NCBI GenBank assembly: GCA_003049465.1 | Contig: PYSS01000052.1 | Coordinates: forward strand, 1-64,000 | DNA length: 64,000 nucleotides | Source of the DNA: Magnaporthiopsis rhizophila | Lineage: Eukaryota; Ascomycota; Sordariomycetes; Magnaporthales; Magnaporthaceae | Reading direction: 5' to 3' | Shown: piece by piece, positions 11,336 to 23,827 of the stretch | Position numbering within the stretch: the first letter of the stretch is position 1 | Layout: the number at the start of each line of letters is the position of its first letter | Position numbers and translations under genes: made by a program | The notes under the pieces: model-generated | What the model saw: only the letters and a program-made list of their open reading frames with translations | What the model was told of the DNA's origin: nothing | Databases searched by the model: none

Positions 11336-12652
11336 TCAGTACGTAGACGGAAAGACGCACAGCCTCCCGCCGTCAGTGACCACAGTCGACCCGTTCACGT
11401 AAAATCCGCTGCGGCCGCAGAGGAAGAGGATTGCTCCGGCCATGTCCGCGGCGTCTCCAGCGCGGCCCTGTGGAACCTTGGCCTTGTCGATTGGCCCAAG
11501 GTGGTTCCTGTTGCGGTCATCGAGGTGGCCGCGGCCGGCGGTAATCTCGGTGGGAAATACTTGGAGGATTGTCAGAAAGGATTGTCGGCTGTCGGCTTAG
11601 AGGTGCGCAAGGGGGAAGGGGTAAGGCTTCACGAGAAAGCAGCGGGGAGTAATCGAGAAAAGACCTACTGCCGGGGGCGATGCTATTCTGAACGGGAAGT
11701 AGAGGAGATCAGCTAAGCTCGGCACAAGCGAAGACAGTGTTGCATAACTGAGATGGAAAGGGAAAGGGTCTTACAAAACGAATTCCGCTGTGTGCCAGGA
11801 TAGTGCTCAGCATCTTCATCAGATGCACCGTGGCCGCCTTGGAGGCCGAGTAGCCCATGCAGGCCCCCATAGAGCGCAAGTAGCCCGCGACGCCAGTCAC
11901 AGTGACCACCTGGGCCGTCCGGGGCGGCTCGGGCTGTGCTACAGGTTTTGAGTCGTCTTCGCCGCCAGAGGCCCAGAAGACGTTGCCTCTCCCGAGCAGA
12001 CCGAGGCAGGCGGCCGTGAGGAAATACACGCTCGTGACGTTGACAGCGAACTGCGACGCCCAACCATCCTCGGACTCTGAAAGCATCGCCGCCTGTACGG
12101 CGGCTAGGTCCGTCGCCTCGGTGGAGGCCGGGATGGGGGTCGGCGGCGTCGGGAAGTGTTTGTGCATCACGGCCATGACGCCCGCGGCGTGGACGAGGAC
12201 GTCTAGACGTCCTGCCTCGGCCGTGACGCGGGATACTAAGGCAGTCATATCGGCTCTGGAGGTGACATCACCAGGGTGGGGGATGATGTTGCCAAATTCC
12301 TGCGACAGTGAGCCATGAGCTTGACAGTCTAGACATCCTTGATCCTTGAGAGTTCGGTTTTGGGGGGGAGGTGTATACCGCCGTCTTCGCTGCGCGTTCT
12401 AGGACATCGGCACGTCGCCCAACGATGTAGACCGCCTTCGCGCCGTTGGCTTCCAGCGCTTGGGCGATCATAAGTCCGATACCTTGGCGCCCAGGTTGTC
12501 AGCATCGCTGGCATGTATTACAAGTCAACACGCTATCATGATGGGAAGAAAGAATGGCGCGAAAGCTTGCCGGTTCCACCGCCTGTGACCAGCGCGACGA
12601 CTTTGTTCACGCCGAATAGCGATGTCGCATGGAGACTCATTTCAGAACTCAT
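11336..12652 (-). CDS. Short-chain dehydrogenase/reductase, possibly degenerate
   Basis: Classical SDR fold with NAD(P)-dependent oxidoreductase ancestry. Exons on the minus strand: 12652-12571, 12482-12379, 12299-11775, and a last exon ending at 11336. The cofactor loop TGGGTGIG is split by the first intron (12570-12483), whose donor is GCAAGC, a GC-AG intron. IPHPGDVTSRAD and DVLVHAAGV follow, then the YSASK active-site pair. The position that normally holds the catalytic serine (ISSxAG in relatives) reads VTGVAG, so the serine is replaced by glycine. The end resembles a normal SDR tail (GRAGDAADMAGAILFLCG, then NGSTVVTDGG). The junction between exon 3 (donor GTAAGA after GIRF) and the last exon is one base out of frame with every nearby acceptor; a weaker donor (GTTTTG) with acceptor CTAAG would keep frame but gives an unfamily-like linker. 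It is either an odd intact gene or a recent pseudogene. Confidence 0.65.
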
Positions 12653-12765
12653 TCTGTAGAAGCGAAGCGATTAATAAGTACGGCTAGTAGATGGAATTGC
12701 GGGTGCCTCCCACTTTCTGCTGGAGAGTGCTGAATGTGGCGATCAAAACCCTTATATCCTGAACT

Positions 12766-12835
12766 GGAACGTCGACAGAGCAAGATGATCAGGCGATCTG
12801 GGAACGTCGATATGGCGAGATGATCAGGCGATCTG
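12766..12835. repeat. Two 35-bp tandem repeats upstream of the SDR
   Basis: Two adjacent 35-bp units (12766-12800 and 12801-12835) differ at only four positions. Each holds GGAACGTCGA and the palindrome TGATCA. They lie about 115-185 bp upstream of the dehydrogenase start, so they could be paired regulator sites. That role is inference. Confidence 0.6.
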
Positions 12836-12868
12836 GGTTGGACGCATTAGGCTGAACTTAAAAGGATC

Positions 12869-12996
12869 TGTCACGGGACCAAGCCCGCACACCTGTATTT
12901 AGCCAGTGATTCGCCGGCCCCCTTCAGGGCCAGCAGACTTTTCTCCCTTTTGCAACAACAGATTTTTAACCTAGTACCAGCTGCCGTGCTGTAACA
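12869..12996. mobile_element. Second copy of the 128-bp LTR
   Basis: Same length and order as the element at 2470-2597. The first 40 or so bases are identical; the rest differs partly by C/T changes (for example ATTTTTAACC against ATCTTCAACC). Its ends are TGTCACGG and GCTGTAACA. The flanking five bases (GGATC and GTTTG) do not match, so this copy lacks a visible target duplication and may have recombined. Confidence 0.7.
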
Positions 12997-13256
12997 GTTT
13001 GTTGCACCTTAACAATAGGAACACGGGACAACCTACAGGGTTCCGCCCCTTTCCCGACTCCGAGAAACGGCATTGCAGTAATCACGCCTAAAAGGAATAA
13101 ATGTCCAGCAGGAGGCCACCGGCACCTTTATTGCCCCGACGCAGTAAATGCCCAGGGTTACACCGACGTAATATTATCATAACAAACCCAGCCCCGAACC
13201 CCCAGCCTTAAACCATATTTTTACGATTAAATTATTTAGTAAATATATAGCCTTTT

Positions 13257-13555
13257 TGTTGGAATGGCATTTTTATGCGCGCGCGCTCCGGAAAAGGGGC
13301 TTTCCCCGGAAGGCCGCGGGATCCTCCGGATCCCTGCACGGGCCAACCAGCCCGCCTAGGGTAGAGCGGAGGAACGCCCTTTGGGCGATCGCCTCCGCGC
13401 ATATAAGGGCCAGTCCTAGGCCCTCCCTTAGGCAGATAGATCTTTCCCTTTTTACGCACAATATAACAGGACCATTCCCTTGATCATGGAGATCGTTGTT
13501 CGTCACCTTTGGAGAGCTCCAAGCCGTTAAATAGGAGTACAAAGTCCTACCAACA
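13257..13555 (+). mobile_element. Solo LTR-like element of a second family
   Basis: A 299-bp GC-rich island starts TGTTGG and ends CCAACA, a perfect 6-bp inverted terminal pair with TG...CA ends. A TATAA box at 13402-13406 gives the orientation. AT-rich, RIP-like DNA lies on both sides (about 13200-13256 and 13556-13690). I see no primer-binding site after the end and no target duplication. It is unlike the 128-bp family. Confidence 0.55.
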
Positions 13556-16500
13556 ATTATAACATTTATTTACGTAATATTATAAATAATATATTTTTAT
13601 ATAAAATTTTAACCTTTAAATTTTATAAAAACCGTTTGTTTTTTACTTATATAATTTTTCTTCGATATGTTATAACGCTTTTAAAACAGTGCGTTCGTGT
13701 GGATTTGTATGGCAATCAGGGTGGCTGGAAGTGGGGGTGGCTGGAAGGGGGTGCACTGACTTAGTTGAATCGCTTTGCTCATGGACCATCCGCGCCATAC
13801 CCTGGTTCGCACATTACCATTGCCATTTTCAGACGAGGGGAAAGGCAGTTTTCGTCTCTTTTTGTCCCTTTGCCATTGGGAGACTGACGGTAGGCGCAGC
13901 AGTCCTGTCCGTACTAAAGAGTCTGCCCAACCCGAAATGATGCGTTTTCCATCCGGACGTGCGTAGTCGAGGCATATTTAGACGACTAGACATCCCGACC
14001 TGCGATTGTGGCTAACTACCATAATACCTATCTGTAGCTGCATATGTTCCGCCAAAGCGACAGGTCCCGTTATCCAGGGCGTCACAAATGATCCTTTTGC
14101 ACGTAAACCAGTCGTTTAAATGCTCGCAGCCTAGGCAGCCTGCCCTCGCAGCGACGTCATTCGCTCGGCAGAGGCGTTCCCCATCCGGTCGCAGCCCAAG
14201 CAGAGCACTTGCACGACCTTTACCATTTGCCAGCAAAGTCGAGATGTCTGGCCCGCTGGCTTGGCCTAAGCAAGGTCGGTGTGGTAGACGTGTCAGGCAA
14301 GGCTACCACCAGATGCAAGGACTCTACCTAGCCTACCTACCTACAGGTAGGTAGCTGGTCAGGGACCAGGTGAGCTACAAGGGGTCACCCTCAAGACAGC
14401 CCTTGATCTCGGTGTTGGACGGCCCCACGTTCTTCAGTACGACAGACGCGGGATACAGTGAGATGCTCAACAAGCGCGGCGGGGCTTCTAGGAGCCGTAG
14501 CAGGTATTGATCGCCACGCTGAGAAGACATCAGGAGCTCTTGAGAGACATATTCCCCTGTGGAGAGCAGCGACCAACCGTCTCGGGGCCAGCTAGCCCGT
14601 CGGCCGCAGGAGGTACTGGAGGGCCATTAGGTGCGCCTTCAAAAAGATACATAGCTACATCGCAGGTACGGCGCCGCACGCGACCCGCATGTCAAGGGGC
14701 ACCGTTCCGGCCCTGTCGTGGGTGGCCTTGTTGGTGAGCAACCGGCCGCGTCCTAACTACGTGCCTAGCTGTATAGCGGAGGACGCATGGATTAGGGATC
14801 AGCCTTGAGATAGAGGTTTCTTCAGTTCTTATAACTGAAAGTCCACCGTATTTAGTCAGGCGTGCTGCAGCCTGAACACCTTTGGAAATAGCTTGCCGTA
14901 TCGAGGGATATCTAGTTAAGCACAGGGCAATGGAGTTTCAAGTCGGTGGTTGTCTAGGAAAGCTAAAGGGTTACGACACTCGTCACAGAGTGCTAACCAG
15001 TTTTGGCAGACAGACAAAGGACAGCCAGGAGGGAAGTCGTTTTATAAAGTCGCTTGTTTTATAGCGTCCTATGTAACTAGGACATCAGCGGTCAGGCCGT
15101 CACGTCCGATTTGCATTCCAGTCATGAAAGTCTTCAAAACCTGAGACTTCATCCCGCCACGGCGACTTGCGCGACTTGCTAGTCTTCAATGCAGAGACCT
15201 CAATCAGGCGGTGTGGGGACGAATGTAGGATCATGCATTGCAGCCGCGTCAATGACAACATTTGGACGGCTGTTATCGAATTGTGGACCCCTTGCTACAT
15301 TGACCTGTTGACGCCCGAGACACGAGTACGGTTTGCATCCAGAAAACGCAATAAAATAAAGAGTACCTTAGCAGAGCAGAGCAGAAAAGCAGGAAATCGA
15401 CAGGGGAAATTTTACCCAGGGACCGGGAAGGGACTGCCTCCGTGCGTGGCTCAGGGCGGACTTGGTGGCTGGAGGTTGTTGCACCGAGCTGCGTGTCTGA
15501 GAGCCACGAGCGCTGTGCCCACCAATAACGTCACATGCACCAGGATGATGGAGGAGGCGCCGAGGGACGGAGGACAAAGCAAAGCGGCGATGCGGGAAGA
15601 CATAGATCGTCAGTAGCCGGTGCTACTGCATGAAGGGAGCAGAGGGCCTCGAAACAACAGATGTGGCAGCTGCTTGGCGGGACGGGTCCGACTAACAAAG
15701 ACGGGTCTCGCGGGCGGGCATGCCGCACTGCATGTCCGTCCAAAATAGCGCGCGGCTTGCGACCAAAGTAAGCAGAGCCATTGGCTCTCGACGTCTCCCG
15801 GGCGAAACAGAAAAACCTAGGCAAGGAAGAAGTGCTGGCGACGGAGGATGGCGCAGTGCCTGGTCGTCGGTTGTGCGAGCGACCGTCGGCACGTGCGCAC
15901 GATTTCTCAGTCTGGTTGGAGAGCCCAAATATGCGAAGATGACAGGCCGCAGGTCGAGCTAACAAACGACGGCGCGTGCTCTCTTTGCCGACTAGTTCGG
16001 CATCTAACACCAGACGGACAAAGTGACAAGACGTGCTTGACAGCTCGTGTTATCCCTACTGCCGCATCAACCAGGAGCGGGATAGATAATCACTCCACAA
16101 GTGCCCGCGCGGAGCGACCAGTGAAGACGACATTGCCCAGTGCCGTGAAAAGGAAAAAAAAAGCGAGATGGGGATGCCAGGATGAGTGGTGGTGATGGTG
16201 GGCCCGCAGACAGTGACTCCTCGGCCGGGAGAAGCCTGGAAGGGAGCATTCGGTCACTATGGCATGGGTAGTTTGCCATTTAGGCCTCCATGCCAAGCAT
16301 CGCGGATAGTGGCAGTGCTCGAAATGAGGTGAGGCGAGGGAGGGGGAGATGTGCGTGGGAGGGACGGTCTGGTAGCGCGCGTGGGGAACCACTGGATCCC
16401 ATCTTGGGGTGTGGGACGGCTGACCGAAAGAGGATGAAAAAGGCGGTGATCGGGGAAAAAAAAAAGAAAAATGAAAGAAAAAAAAAGAAAAATGAAAGAA

Positions 16501-19368
16501 AAAAAAAAGTAAAAAGAAAGAAAAAAAAAAAAGTAAAAAGAAAAGGGAAAGGATGGCCAAAGGATCGGATTGGCCCGCAGATGGTGGGAGTGTCGACAGC
16601 CAGTCGCCGCAAGACAGGGCGACCGCCTCACTTTTCTGCAGCGATTTGTAGCCAATGACGTGGACGCCGGCACCGAGTCAGCCCGTATGGGAAAAGTGGA
16701 TGGGGCACGACACCTTGATTCCAAGGCCACAATCGGCCACGTTGGCAGGCACCCACACACCAGAACGAGCATGATCCCTGAATGGTGTTGTGCGGCCCCG
16801 TGCCAACCTGACCCTTCCTTTTTTGATTGAGTGGCTGCAAGCACTTTGCAGCAGGCTGGGCCTCCTGGCGTCCACCTTGCCACCCTCCTGATGATGCGCT
16901 GGCAAACGGGGACATCCCGGCTGGTGCGTGCCATTCGATGCTGGGCGTCCTGCTGCGCAGACGTTGGTCCGTTCGTGCTGTCCACAAAGTTTGAGGGCAC
17001 CGCCCAAGCGCCCACTAACCACAGAGATGGCTGCGCCAGCGAGCAACCGAGCGCGCATGGAGGCAAACTCGACGGCAGTGTGGGCGGGACGACCACGACA
17101 AGACAGGACACGACAATCAAGCGCGGGATGCTGCTGCGGAGCCGTGCAACTTCTGTGTGTATGTACATACAGTACATATGGAAATACGAGGGATGTGTGA
17201 TAGGACCGGGAGAGGACCCTTGGAACCGCGCCATTCCTTTCTGCTGGTTGGACTGCGTCTTGGAGGGACAAAAAGGAAGAACACGTCGACCACTGGCCCA
17301 CTGCATTGACCCTATGACGGAGGGCTGCCGAAAGTCCCTGGTGCTAATATCTTTGTCATCCACCATACGCCCGGATTCATCCCACCAGGAGGGACCTATA
17401 TCCAATCATCAGAGCCATAATAACAAGCCGGCGGTGATACCAATCACCTACCCATTCACTCACTCACTCACTCACTCGCCCGTTCACCCGCTCACCGTCA
17501 ACAAACCGGGCCCCAAGGCCTAGCGGTCAAATGCTCGGGGGATCAGTTCATATGTCGTCAAACATTCTTTGCTTATTCTTATTGAATCATGCCGTCTTCA
17601 ATCCATGATCCATACCCTGTGATAAGAGGCATTGCAAATCCTATGTCGGGGAGATCGGGATGGCACCCCCGCGCATCGTGTTCAGGGTGAGTGGAGCATT
17701 CTGTCATCGCTTGCTCGAATGGGGATGGAACTACCTAGCGCGCGAGCCTTCCGCAGACGGACGTTAGGTTGCCCGCGTGGTGCACGGGCGTTGGTAGGAC
17801 TTCCATCAAAGCAAGTTCTTATCGATACACACCACCGTTCCCTGGCGGATACCTCGGTGGAGACGTGCGCACGTGATGGTGACCACCCTCATCCAGCGGT
17901 CCATCGTTGTCGGGCAAAAACGGCGTCGACGCAAGCGCGGCCTCTGAGATTGGGCAACGACAGGTTCTTGTGGATGGGCAACAAGCCCGCCAGACAAAGT
18001 CGCCCCTCCTTTGGCTCGCGTTGTGCTACCGGCTGCACGCACTCCAGTCTCACTTCCAAGCGGGGCCCAATATTGAGACCTCATCCCAGCGAGCGTTGTG
18101 ATGACGGCCAGTCACGTCCTGCCTGCGAGTGCCCGCCGCTAATCGGGGTACCGGGGCCACCCTCCCTCAGGCGGGCGCTGGCCTGCCCTCATGGTCGACG
18201 TTGCTTCTGCGTGCCGAATGCGCTGGAGGGAGCTGCGTGTGCGGTCACGGTGCCAAGCCGTCCCCCAGTGTGCCAGACCCCGGGCGCAGGGTGATATGCG
18301 AAGTGGCCCCGCTAGGCTAGAGGCTCACAGCAATTGGCACCGGGCCAGCATGGGGGGAACATGGGGGAGAGAGGAGACTAGTGCTGGCTGCGGCGCAGAC
18401 AAAACGACGAAAAAGCTGGGAAGCTGCAGATGCAGTCGCCACAGCCAATCCCCGGTTCCCTCACCCCTGTCGGCTGTTCTTTGTGCCTTCGCACAGATGG
18501 GATCGTCAGCGACGGAGAAAGCACAAAAAATAGACCAAGGCCAGAACCCCGGCCGGGTGGTGTGGGACGCCCAATCCCTCCCTCCAACATGCCACTGTGG
18601 GGTTCGTCACTTTCTCTGTCTGTGGCTGCTGGGCTGCTCGGGTTCGGGCTCGCGCGGTCGGGAACCAGGCACAGGTCTTGATGGCTGCATACCTTCCTCT
18701 CTCCCTGCCCGCTGGCGGGTTGTGCCATCCATGAGATGATACCCACACACCACACGACGCTGCGAGCTGCCGTGTCAGTCCGTCATCACCATTCGCCGAC
18801 CCTGTGCTGGGGTGGTGTAAATGCCGCCCGCGAAGCCTCGTTGGGCAACGACTGGTTAAATATCTTCCCATCCACGTCCCCACACCCGTTTGTGCTTCTG
18901 CTCGTTCTGCTTCTTCCAGACATCTACCCCTTCGTCGCTATTCTGTTTCTTGTCCAACCCTTCCGTTTAGACAAAAACGCCTCGTCTCATCACAACATCA
19001 TCCCTCCCTGGTCCCGGCCGACCTCATAATACGTGGGGCATTAGCACCAAGCATCAAGCAAGAAAGAAGCGGCCAAGTCGCTCGCCTCGACTCCAACTGT
19101 GAAGCAAACGCCTCTGAACCGCGCAGAGCAGGGAACACACACGGACGCACACACCGGACGGAAAAGCAGAGAGCCGCAGAAAGCAAGGCCAGGTCAAGGA
19201 GTCTTGACCCGTGTGCGCACGAGGCTGCTCCTTTCAGCCAGTCAGTCAGCCAGCCAGCCGGCCACCGGTTCGCGCACAGTCGCTCGGCCAGGGCTGCTGC
19301 CGTGCAGACAGCCAGCTCACCATCGGCTTCGATTCGTTAGCCTCGCCCGCTTGCCCGGTGTTGCTTCA
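13556..19368. other. Long stretch without a supportable gene
   Basis: The open frames here are low-complexity or antisense to nothing recognisable. Simple features: AT-rich remnant to about 13690; palindromic CTACCTACC...GGTAGGTAG near 14330-14351; A-rich tandem blocks at about 16457-16548, where two similar units are each repeated; a CACT microsatellite near 17457-17482. The last 1-2 kb is presumably promoter and 5' leader of the zinc-finger gene. A small multi-exon gene cannot be excluded. Confidence 0.55.
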
Positions 19369-21894
19369 ATGAGCAACATGAGCCATCAGGCCCACAGCTC
19401 GGAGCAGCTGCAGCAGCTAGAGAGGCTCGAGAAGCAGAAGCAACAAATCGAGCTGAAGATCGCACAGCTGAAGTCGACGACGACCTCGCTAGGTTCCAAC
19501 CTAGACACCCTCCAGCCATCATCTACGCCAAATAGCACCCCTTCATTCCGCAATGTTCGGCGGCAATCTGCCACACGGCCGACGGCGCCGCCAATGTCGG
19601 CCTCGGCAAGTCATCACATCCAGGTATGCATGCCCGGGCGCAGCCGCGTCGGGTCGTTGCGTGGCTTCCGGCTTATGTACTCACTCAAAATGTCATCTGC
19701 GTCTTAGACTACCCACGAACCCGCACATCCCATGAAGCGGGCCAGGACCATGTCCCAGCAGCAGCCTCGGGCCCGTTATTCTGTCCCAATGGACCGGTCC
19801 GCTTCCGCAAGGTCATTGCAGCCGACGCCATCGATGCCATTCACAGGCTCCGGCCCAGTAACACCCCCTCCTCCGGCAACCTTTCTGCAGCCGACAGCTG
19901 GCTTCGCCACGGCAGACCCGGCATTAAGAAACGCGCCATCAGAGAACCTCTACGGCGGCAATGCCATGCAGCTCATGGGAAAGATGCAGCAGCCCAGCAG
20001 CCAGTCCGCCGAGATGCAGACATTGACCGAAGGCCATGTCCTCGGCCCAGATGTTGGCATGGATGTCGCCATGTATCTCAAGACGCATTCGTTTGACGAA
20101 AGCATGATGCCGACAATGATAGCCACCAGCGCGTCCATGCCTCGATACCCTGGGCCCGAGGACTACACCCAAGCCGCCATGTCCGCCTGCGGCTCTCTCA
20201 CCGAGGCGCCAACCCTAGAGGACCTCAGTATGAGCCGCCAAGCCAGCAACATGGTGAACGACGGGTCTTCAGTTGTCGGCCAGCTCCCCGTCGGCTTGGT
20301 GCGCATCGCGTCACAGAGTTCCTACCATGACGCCGCCGCCGCCGCCACCGCAATGCAAGACTCGCTCTCGACCTCGCCTGGCAGCCAGCCTTCTTTGCAG
20401 AGGAAACGCCCGTCACCAGCTGACCAGCAGGACTTCTCTCAAATCGGAGCCAGCCTCTCGGTGCCATCTCAAATGTACTCGAGATCGGCGCCATCCTTCC
20501 AGTCTGGTGACACCACAATGAGCATGGAACGGTCCGACTCGTTGCATTCGACCGACTCCTTGATGAGCAACACGTCGCAGCCACCGGACTGTGCCCTCGA
20601 CACATATCCGTCGATCCTGGCTCAGCAGGCCTCTGTCGGCATGGAACGCACACAGTCAAATACGAGCATCAAGTCGACTCAATCACTGAAGCTGCGAGCA
20701 AAGGAGGCCATCAAGCGTCAGAACCTCAACGCCTCCAAGGCCCAGATGCTAAGACCTAGGCCCGCGCCAGCGCCTCCCAGCGACCAGCCCAAGAGCCTCC
20801 AGGCCGGTGCCGCCGAGGCCGGCGCCCGGGCCACTCAAAAGGACGGCAAGGCGCCCATTGCGGCAACGAAGAAGTACGAGCGCCCCAAGCACCCCAAGGT
20901 GTTCTGCGACAAATGCCCGCAGGTGACCGAATTCCGCGGGGAGCATGAGCTCCGGCGGCACATGGACGCCAAGCACAAGCGCTTGATCATCAAGTGGGTC
21001 TGCCGAGACCCGAGATCGACCCCGGAAGGCCCGTCCTCGGCGGCGGCCTCGGGTCCCTGGCCGGTGCAGCCGCTCGACAAGTGCAAGCAGTGCAGTGCCA
21101 AGAAGCAGTACGGTGCGTACTACAATGCGGCCGCCCACCTGCGCAGAACCCACTTCAAGGAGAGGCCCCCTCGGACGAGGAGTTCCAATGGCGCCGGCAA
21201 GGCCGAGGAGCAGGACGGGCGCGCCGGCAAGGGCGGAGGAGACTTGCCGCCAATGAGCATCCTCAAGGAGTGGATGGAGGAGATCAGCGTCCGCGTTGCC
21301 GACGGCGACGATGACGACGAGCAGCAGCCAGAGGAAGCGGTTGACGAGGATCAAGCCGACGACGCCGACATGTCGCCCGAAGACGAACGAGCGGACGTGG
21401 GCATGTCTGCCGACGACGTCGATCTTGAGGCAGGCGCCTCCATGGCCATGTCAGCTTCGATGGAGCTCTTCGACAACTTCGACACCAACTACAGCCTTTA
21501 TTCGTTTCCCCCTACCACCAACGGCGGCACATCTGACCTCGGCCTGCAGCCCCCGTCCGAGGGTAACAACCACCACAATCCCTTCTCTGGCAGCAGCGGT
21601 ATGCCGCCTCTCTCGTCGGCGAACTTCGTCTACTGCCCTCCCCTCGACACGGCTGCCGCAGCGGCAGCGGGCGTGTCTGGTGGCTCGCATTGGCCTACAG
21701 AAGTGTATCACAGCCCGTCTACCACGGCCACCATCACGCCGTCCAATATGTACAGCGCCGATGATGGTTCTGCGGTAATGGTGGGTGGCCATTCGAATTA
21801 CTCGCCCGAGGACCAACCCGAGTTTGAGTTTGACGCCGTCTTCCAGTCGACCACTGACGCCATGTTCCAGCAGCCTGTGGCTGTGAGGCACTGA
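19369..21894 (+). CDS. C2H2-type zinc-finger transcription regulator
   Basis: Two exons (19369-19623 and 19708-21894; intron donor GTATGC, acceptor CTTAG, phase 0) encode 813 residues. Exon 1 has a coiled coil rich in Gln, Leu and Lys (about residues 10-45). A long Ser/Pro/Gln-rich disordered region follows. The DNA-binding part lies near 20880-21170. The first finger reads FCDKCPQ, then ELRRHMDAKH. A linker with KWVCRDP follows, then a second finger KCKQCSAKKQYGAYYNAAAHLRRTHF. After it come an acidic Asp/Glu-rich segment (about 21280-21440) and a Ser/Thr-rich tail, which could activate transcription. The finger pair with WVCRD and YGAYYNAAAHLRR is, from memory, a conserved ascomycete family; I do not assign a symbol. 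A nuclear regulator with unknown targets is inferred. Confidence 0.85.
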
Positions 21895-23729
21895 GCATCT
21901 GATTGAGCCGAGTCGGCCTCCATCACTCAGCACATGCCCCTCCAACCCGCTATAGCCAGACTGTTCTTTCCCAGATTCACCCATTTCCCGAGCATCCATT
22001 ATCATATGTGTCCCTTTGTTGGCGTTTTTATCACTTTCTTATGATGATGACTTACGCTCTCCTCGAAGGAGTAGACTTCCCATTGTCTGCTCGGTACATG
22101 TCAGTCTGATAACGCAGTCACTCCCGTTTGGCATCGCCTGGCACCTCGAAAAAGGTAACCGCAATGCGTTCGGCGGGAGAACTGTAAACGAAAGAAAAAA
22201 AAAACATGAAAAGCCAAAAAAAAATTCGAAACACATCATGTACCTGAAAAAAAAGAAAAACCTTCAGACTGAAACATGACTGGATGTATGCAAGGAACAT
22301 TCCTCCCTCCACACCTCTTCCAGGCAATACACACCGCTTCTCCTTCATGGTTGCCTGCAATCCATTCTCTTAGTCTCTATTTTTGGCTTGCGCGAATCTC
22401 TTTCGGGTCGCTTGTTATCTCCTTGTTATACTTGGCTTTGTTGGGTGGGATACGTTATGTGCTTCTGAGTCGCTCAGCTGGATCATCCAGGCAGCCGGGC
22501 CTTTCTCTTCCGCCACATCTACCGGAGGGAATCCCCAGCCAAGGTGCCTGGGGGATTCTCAAATCAGATGGCGGGCGTTCAGAGAGAGGCTGGACTTTGA
22601 TGATTGGTTAGTCGGCTAGGATAAAGCACCGGGGCAGTTGGCTGCGGGCAGAAAACAGGTACTTCCGTAAAACGAAGTCTCCTGAACGGCCTGCACGCCA
22701 GTACCCCCACGATACGGCGTTTCAATGGTAATCATTGGGAGCGGGAGCGCAAGGTTCGCTCGCGACGGACTCAACTGGCCGGCTGGCTGACAGGCGGTCG
22801 CGGTCCGAGCAGAGCAGCCGGAAGCCCCGTGGCTAATCAGAGGCGCGCTTCTGATGAGGAGCGCCACTTGTTATTCCTGTTTCGGGGCTGGTGGCTGGGT
22901 GGCTTTCTTGGGAGTTTATTTTTTTTGGGCGGGTAATTTGCCCATGTAGTCGGGACGGGAGGGCTTTCAACCAGGACGATGTTGGAATGGCGCAAAAAGG
23001 TTAAGGTTTTTCGCGAGCGGCTCGCCTTGTCGGGAATTTCTTGGGTCGCGAGTATCTCAACCGCACCAGACAGGATAATGCCAGTTTCTGAATTCCGATG
23101 ATGTAACCTAAATCCCCTGGAGAAACGCTCGATTTATCTATCAACTTGTGTGATTCCTGCTTTTCGCGACGCACACAAGCCAGTTGGCACACAGTTATAA
23201 CGTCTGTTATGCAGGCGCCCAAAGGCTAAAATGGCGACGGGAGGATCATGGCGACACGGGAATTCTATCCGTTGTGCATGTTTGACCGACGGTTGATTTT
23301 TGTTGTTTATTCCCTCGTCCAACTGCTGTCATTCTTCCGAGTCGCGAAGACGACGCGGGGTTGGAATAAGGGGGGGGCAACTAGAAAATGGCGTGATTCG
23401 GATTTTCACGTAGGGCTTGTTGGGATCGAGGATTATCGACAAACAGTGGAAGGGCTCACAACCAAAAAAGTCATGCACTCCGTGTTTGTTTTGTTTCGAT
23501 TCCCTGGATCGGCGCCGATCGTCACGAAAGCCCTCACGGCCGAGGATTGGGGTTTTGAATGCGCGTTGCTCCGTTGGTCTTTCCACTCGTCACGGTGCCA
23601 GATGTGGTTCTAGGCTGCCCAATGCTAAGACTGACTGGATACAGGAGAATATAGATTCAGGAAAGAAAAAAAAAGAGAAGAAGAAGCACAAAGTACCAAT
23701 CAACACGGGAGCAGGCCGGAACGAACGTG

Positions 23730-23776
<47 letters not shown>

Positions 23777-23787
23777 NNNNNNNNTTT

Positions 23788-23827
<40 letters not shown>

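Noticed and set aside
16257..17405. 382-codon minus-strand open frame
   Set aside because: It runs through an A/T-rich tandem tract that translates to Phe/Ser runs, and no segment resembles a protein domain. Overlapping frames are equally open, which points to stop-poor composition.
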